Below are positions 63,165 to 64,000 of a stretch of 64,000 bases of DNA, in pieces; positions within the stretch are counted from its first letter, which is position 1, and each line of letters opens with the position of its first letter. Origin of the DNA: Rhabdochlamydiaceae bacterium. Lineage in GTDB: Bacteria > Chlamydiota > Chlamydiia > Chlamydiales > Rhabdochlamydiaceae. A program made the position numbers and the translations under genes. The DNA lies in contig JAIELY010000006.1 of NCBI GenBank assembly GCA_019752555.1, positions 1 to 64,000 on the forward strand, given 5' to 3'. A model generated the notes under the pieces. That model did no database searches and had not been told where the DNA came from. It saw only the letters and a list, made by a program, of their open reading frames with translations.

Positions 63165-63839
63165 ATGCTTCGGTCTTTCATTTTAGCGCTCACATTGCTT
63201 CTTACTCCCCTTGCCGCACGCGAGCCTCTAATCATCGGAATTTCAGGAGGCACGGGTTGTGGCAAAACAACATTAGCTCAACGAATCTTCGAGCTGTTTC
63301 CGAACGAGTCGGCATTAATTTGCCAAGATTCCTACTACAAAGAATTGAATCATTTAAGTGTAGAGGAGCGGGCGCATACAAATTTCGATCATCCTGACGC
63401 ACTGGATTTCCACTTACTTCAAAAACATCTGCATGCGCTTAAAGCGGGTAAATCGATTGAAGTTCCTATCTATAACTACTGCACCCATACGCGAGAGGCC
63501 GAGTCGGAAGCGATCAAGCCGCAGTCGATCATTATCGTGGAAGGGATTTTGCTCTTTGCCGTTCCAGAAATACGCGATCTATTCGACATGAAAATCTTTC
63601 TGGACACGGATGATGACATCCGTTTACTCAGAAGGATCGAGCGGGATATGAAAGAAAGAGGGCGTGATTTTAAAAGCATTCGGGATCAATACATTAGAAC
63701 CGTCAAACCGATGCACGACACGTTTGTTGAACCAAGCAAACGGTTTGCCGATGTGATCATCCCTTCAGAAAGGCGGAATGAAACAGGTCTTAAAATGATT
63801 GCATCCAAACTCAAAGAAGAGCTCTCTACTTCAAACTAA
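63165..63839 (+). CDS. udk: Uridine kinase with N-terminal signal peptide
   Basis: Phosphorylates uridine and cytidine. 224 residues: Walker A is GISGGTGCGKTTLAQ (about 24-38), substrate block QDSYYKELNHL, FDHPDALDFHLL, YNYCTHTRE, and the lid RRIERDMKERGRDF, all typical. The first 19 residues, MLRSFILALTLLLTPLAAR, form a hydrophobic signal not found in normal Udk, which begins right at the P-loop strand. AGGAG nine bases ahead of the ATG fixes this start. It may be exported or membrane-tethered; a mis-set start is unlikely because no ATG exists between the signal and Walker A. Confidence 0.93.
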   Translation: MLRSFILALTLLLTPLAAREPLIIGISGGTGCGKTTLAQRIFELFPNESALICQDSYYKELNHLSVEERAHTNFDHPDALDFHLLQKHLHALKAGKSIEVPIYNYCTHTREAESEAIKPQSIIIVEGILLFAVPEIRDLFDMKIFLDTDDDIRLLRRIERDMKERGRDFKSIRDQYIRTVKPMHDTFVEPSKRFADVIIPSERRNETGLKMIASKLKEELSTSN

Positions 63840-64000
63840 AGCTTCGACTTGAGGGATTAATTTCAACTGGGCGCTATAGCAGCTAAAGCACACGGGAAAA
63901 TAGCTTTCTTCCGCGCCCAGTTGAACTGCAGGACCTTCGGTTGTTGCATTGCCGTTGACATGCTTGAGGTTCATGATCGATTTCCGATTGCAGTAATGGC
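63831..64000 (-). CDS. tdk: Thymidine kinase, C-terminal part (runs off the window)
   Basis: The last 56 codons or so of a minus-strand gene ending with TGA at 63831-63833. The visible part reads CNRKSIMNLKHVNGNATTEG, then AVQLGAEESYFPVCFSCYSA, corresponding to the zinc/structural region and C-terminus of type II thymidine kinase (E. coli has CGRKASMVLR and GGNERYVSVC here). The catalytic part lies outside the window. The stop overlaps the last codons of udk on the opposite strand. It places two salvage kinases side by side. Confidence 0.75.
   Translation of the reverse strand, partial: HYCNRKSIMNLKHVNGNATTEGPAVQLGAEESYFPVCFSCYSAQLKLIPQVEALV

Noticed and set aside
1-64000. CRISPR array, rRNA, tRNA genes, prophage module, replication origin
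   Set aside because: No regularly spaced repeats, no rRNA or tRNA pattern, no phage structural genes and no dnaA-box cluster were seen on reading both strands.

Overview
The window reads as a chromosomal segment of a Chlamydiales bacterium, probably an environmental or amoeba-associated relative (Waddlia/Parachlamydia type) rather than a Chlamydia species. Three things point there. Gene blocks follow orders I recall from Chlamydia trachomatis: hemN-like/CT053/sucA/sucB, and a HAD hydrolase next to fabI. There is a type III secretion (T3S) translocon with an LcrH/SycD chaperone. Accessory families look like inclusion-membrane proteins and secreted effectors. No tRNA, rRNA or CRISPR array was found. 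The genus is inference from gene content only.

Layout. 0-1.3 kb: decayed IS630-type transposase and a short unknown gene. 1.3-4.6 kb: gatCAB, closed by a strong terminator. 4.6-10.5 kb: complete RND efflux operon (OM channel, adaptor, pump). 10.5-16 kb: xerD, a large Inc-like membrane protein, a long AT-rich gap and an unknown helical protein. 16.1-24.2 kb: hemW, an acidic CT053-like protein, the complete 2-oxoglutarate dehydrogenase set sucA-sucB-lpdA, then a DUF1858/IscA fusion and a [2Fe-2S] ferredoxin. 24.3-28.6 kb: a membrane-anchored unknown gene carrying a 94-bp palindromic element, a small coiled-coil gene, an RsmI-like methyltransferase, holA and a DUF4143-type gene remnant. 28.8-33.7 kb: fabI, HAD hydrolase, FliO-like protein, two unknown genes (one ending in a CaaX box) and hemL. 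33.7-38.8 kb: TamA/TamB pair.

39-47 kb is the most distinctive accessory part. A T3S translocon operon (coiled-coil protein, LcrH chaperone, SctE split by a frameshift at an A AAG GGG site, SctB-like protein) is followed by four unknown genes. Their products share a helical N-terminus, a Ser/Pro/acidic linker and, in three of them, a related C-terminal domain; they look like a cognate effector family. 47.3-54.1 kb: MlaE-MlaF-MlaD lipid ABC transporter behind a near-consensus promoter, YqgE, a 727-aa protein with a phosphatase-like CKDSVDTG pocket, and a Pit phosphate transporter. 54.2-59.6 kb: a secreted protein, then five tandem, translationally coupled, membrane-anchored kinase-like paralogues behind a consensus -35/-10 pair. 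59.6-64 kb: one more possible effector, Ndk with a signal peptide, a VUT/YhhQ transporter coupled to tgt (queuine salvage), a uridine kinase that also has a signal peptide, and the 3' end of a thymidine kinase.

Functionally the window joins core metabolism (Gln-tRNA amidation, TCA cycle, heme, fatty-acid synthesis), envelope building (TamAB, Mla, RND), and host interaction (T3S translocon, Ser-rich effector candidates, Inc-like protein, kinase-like cluster). The best candidates for undescribed biology are the five-gene kinase-like operon, the Ser-rich family beside the translocon, the split sctE, and the two nucleotide kinases with export signals.
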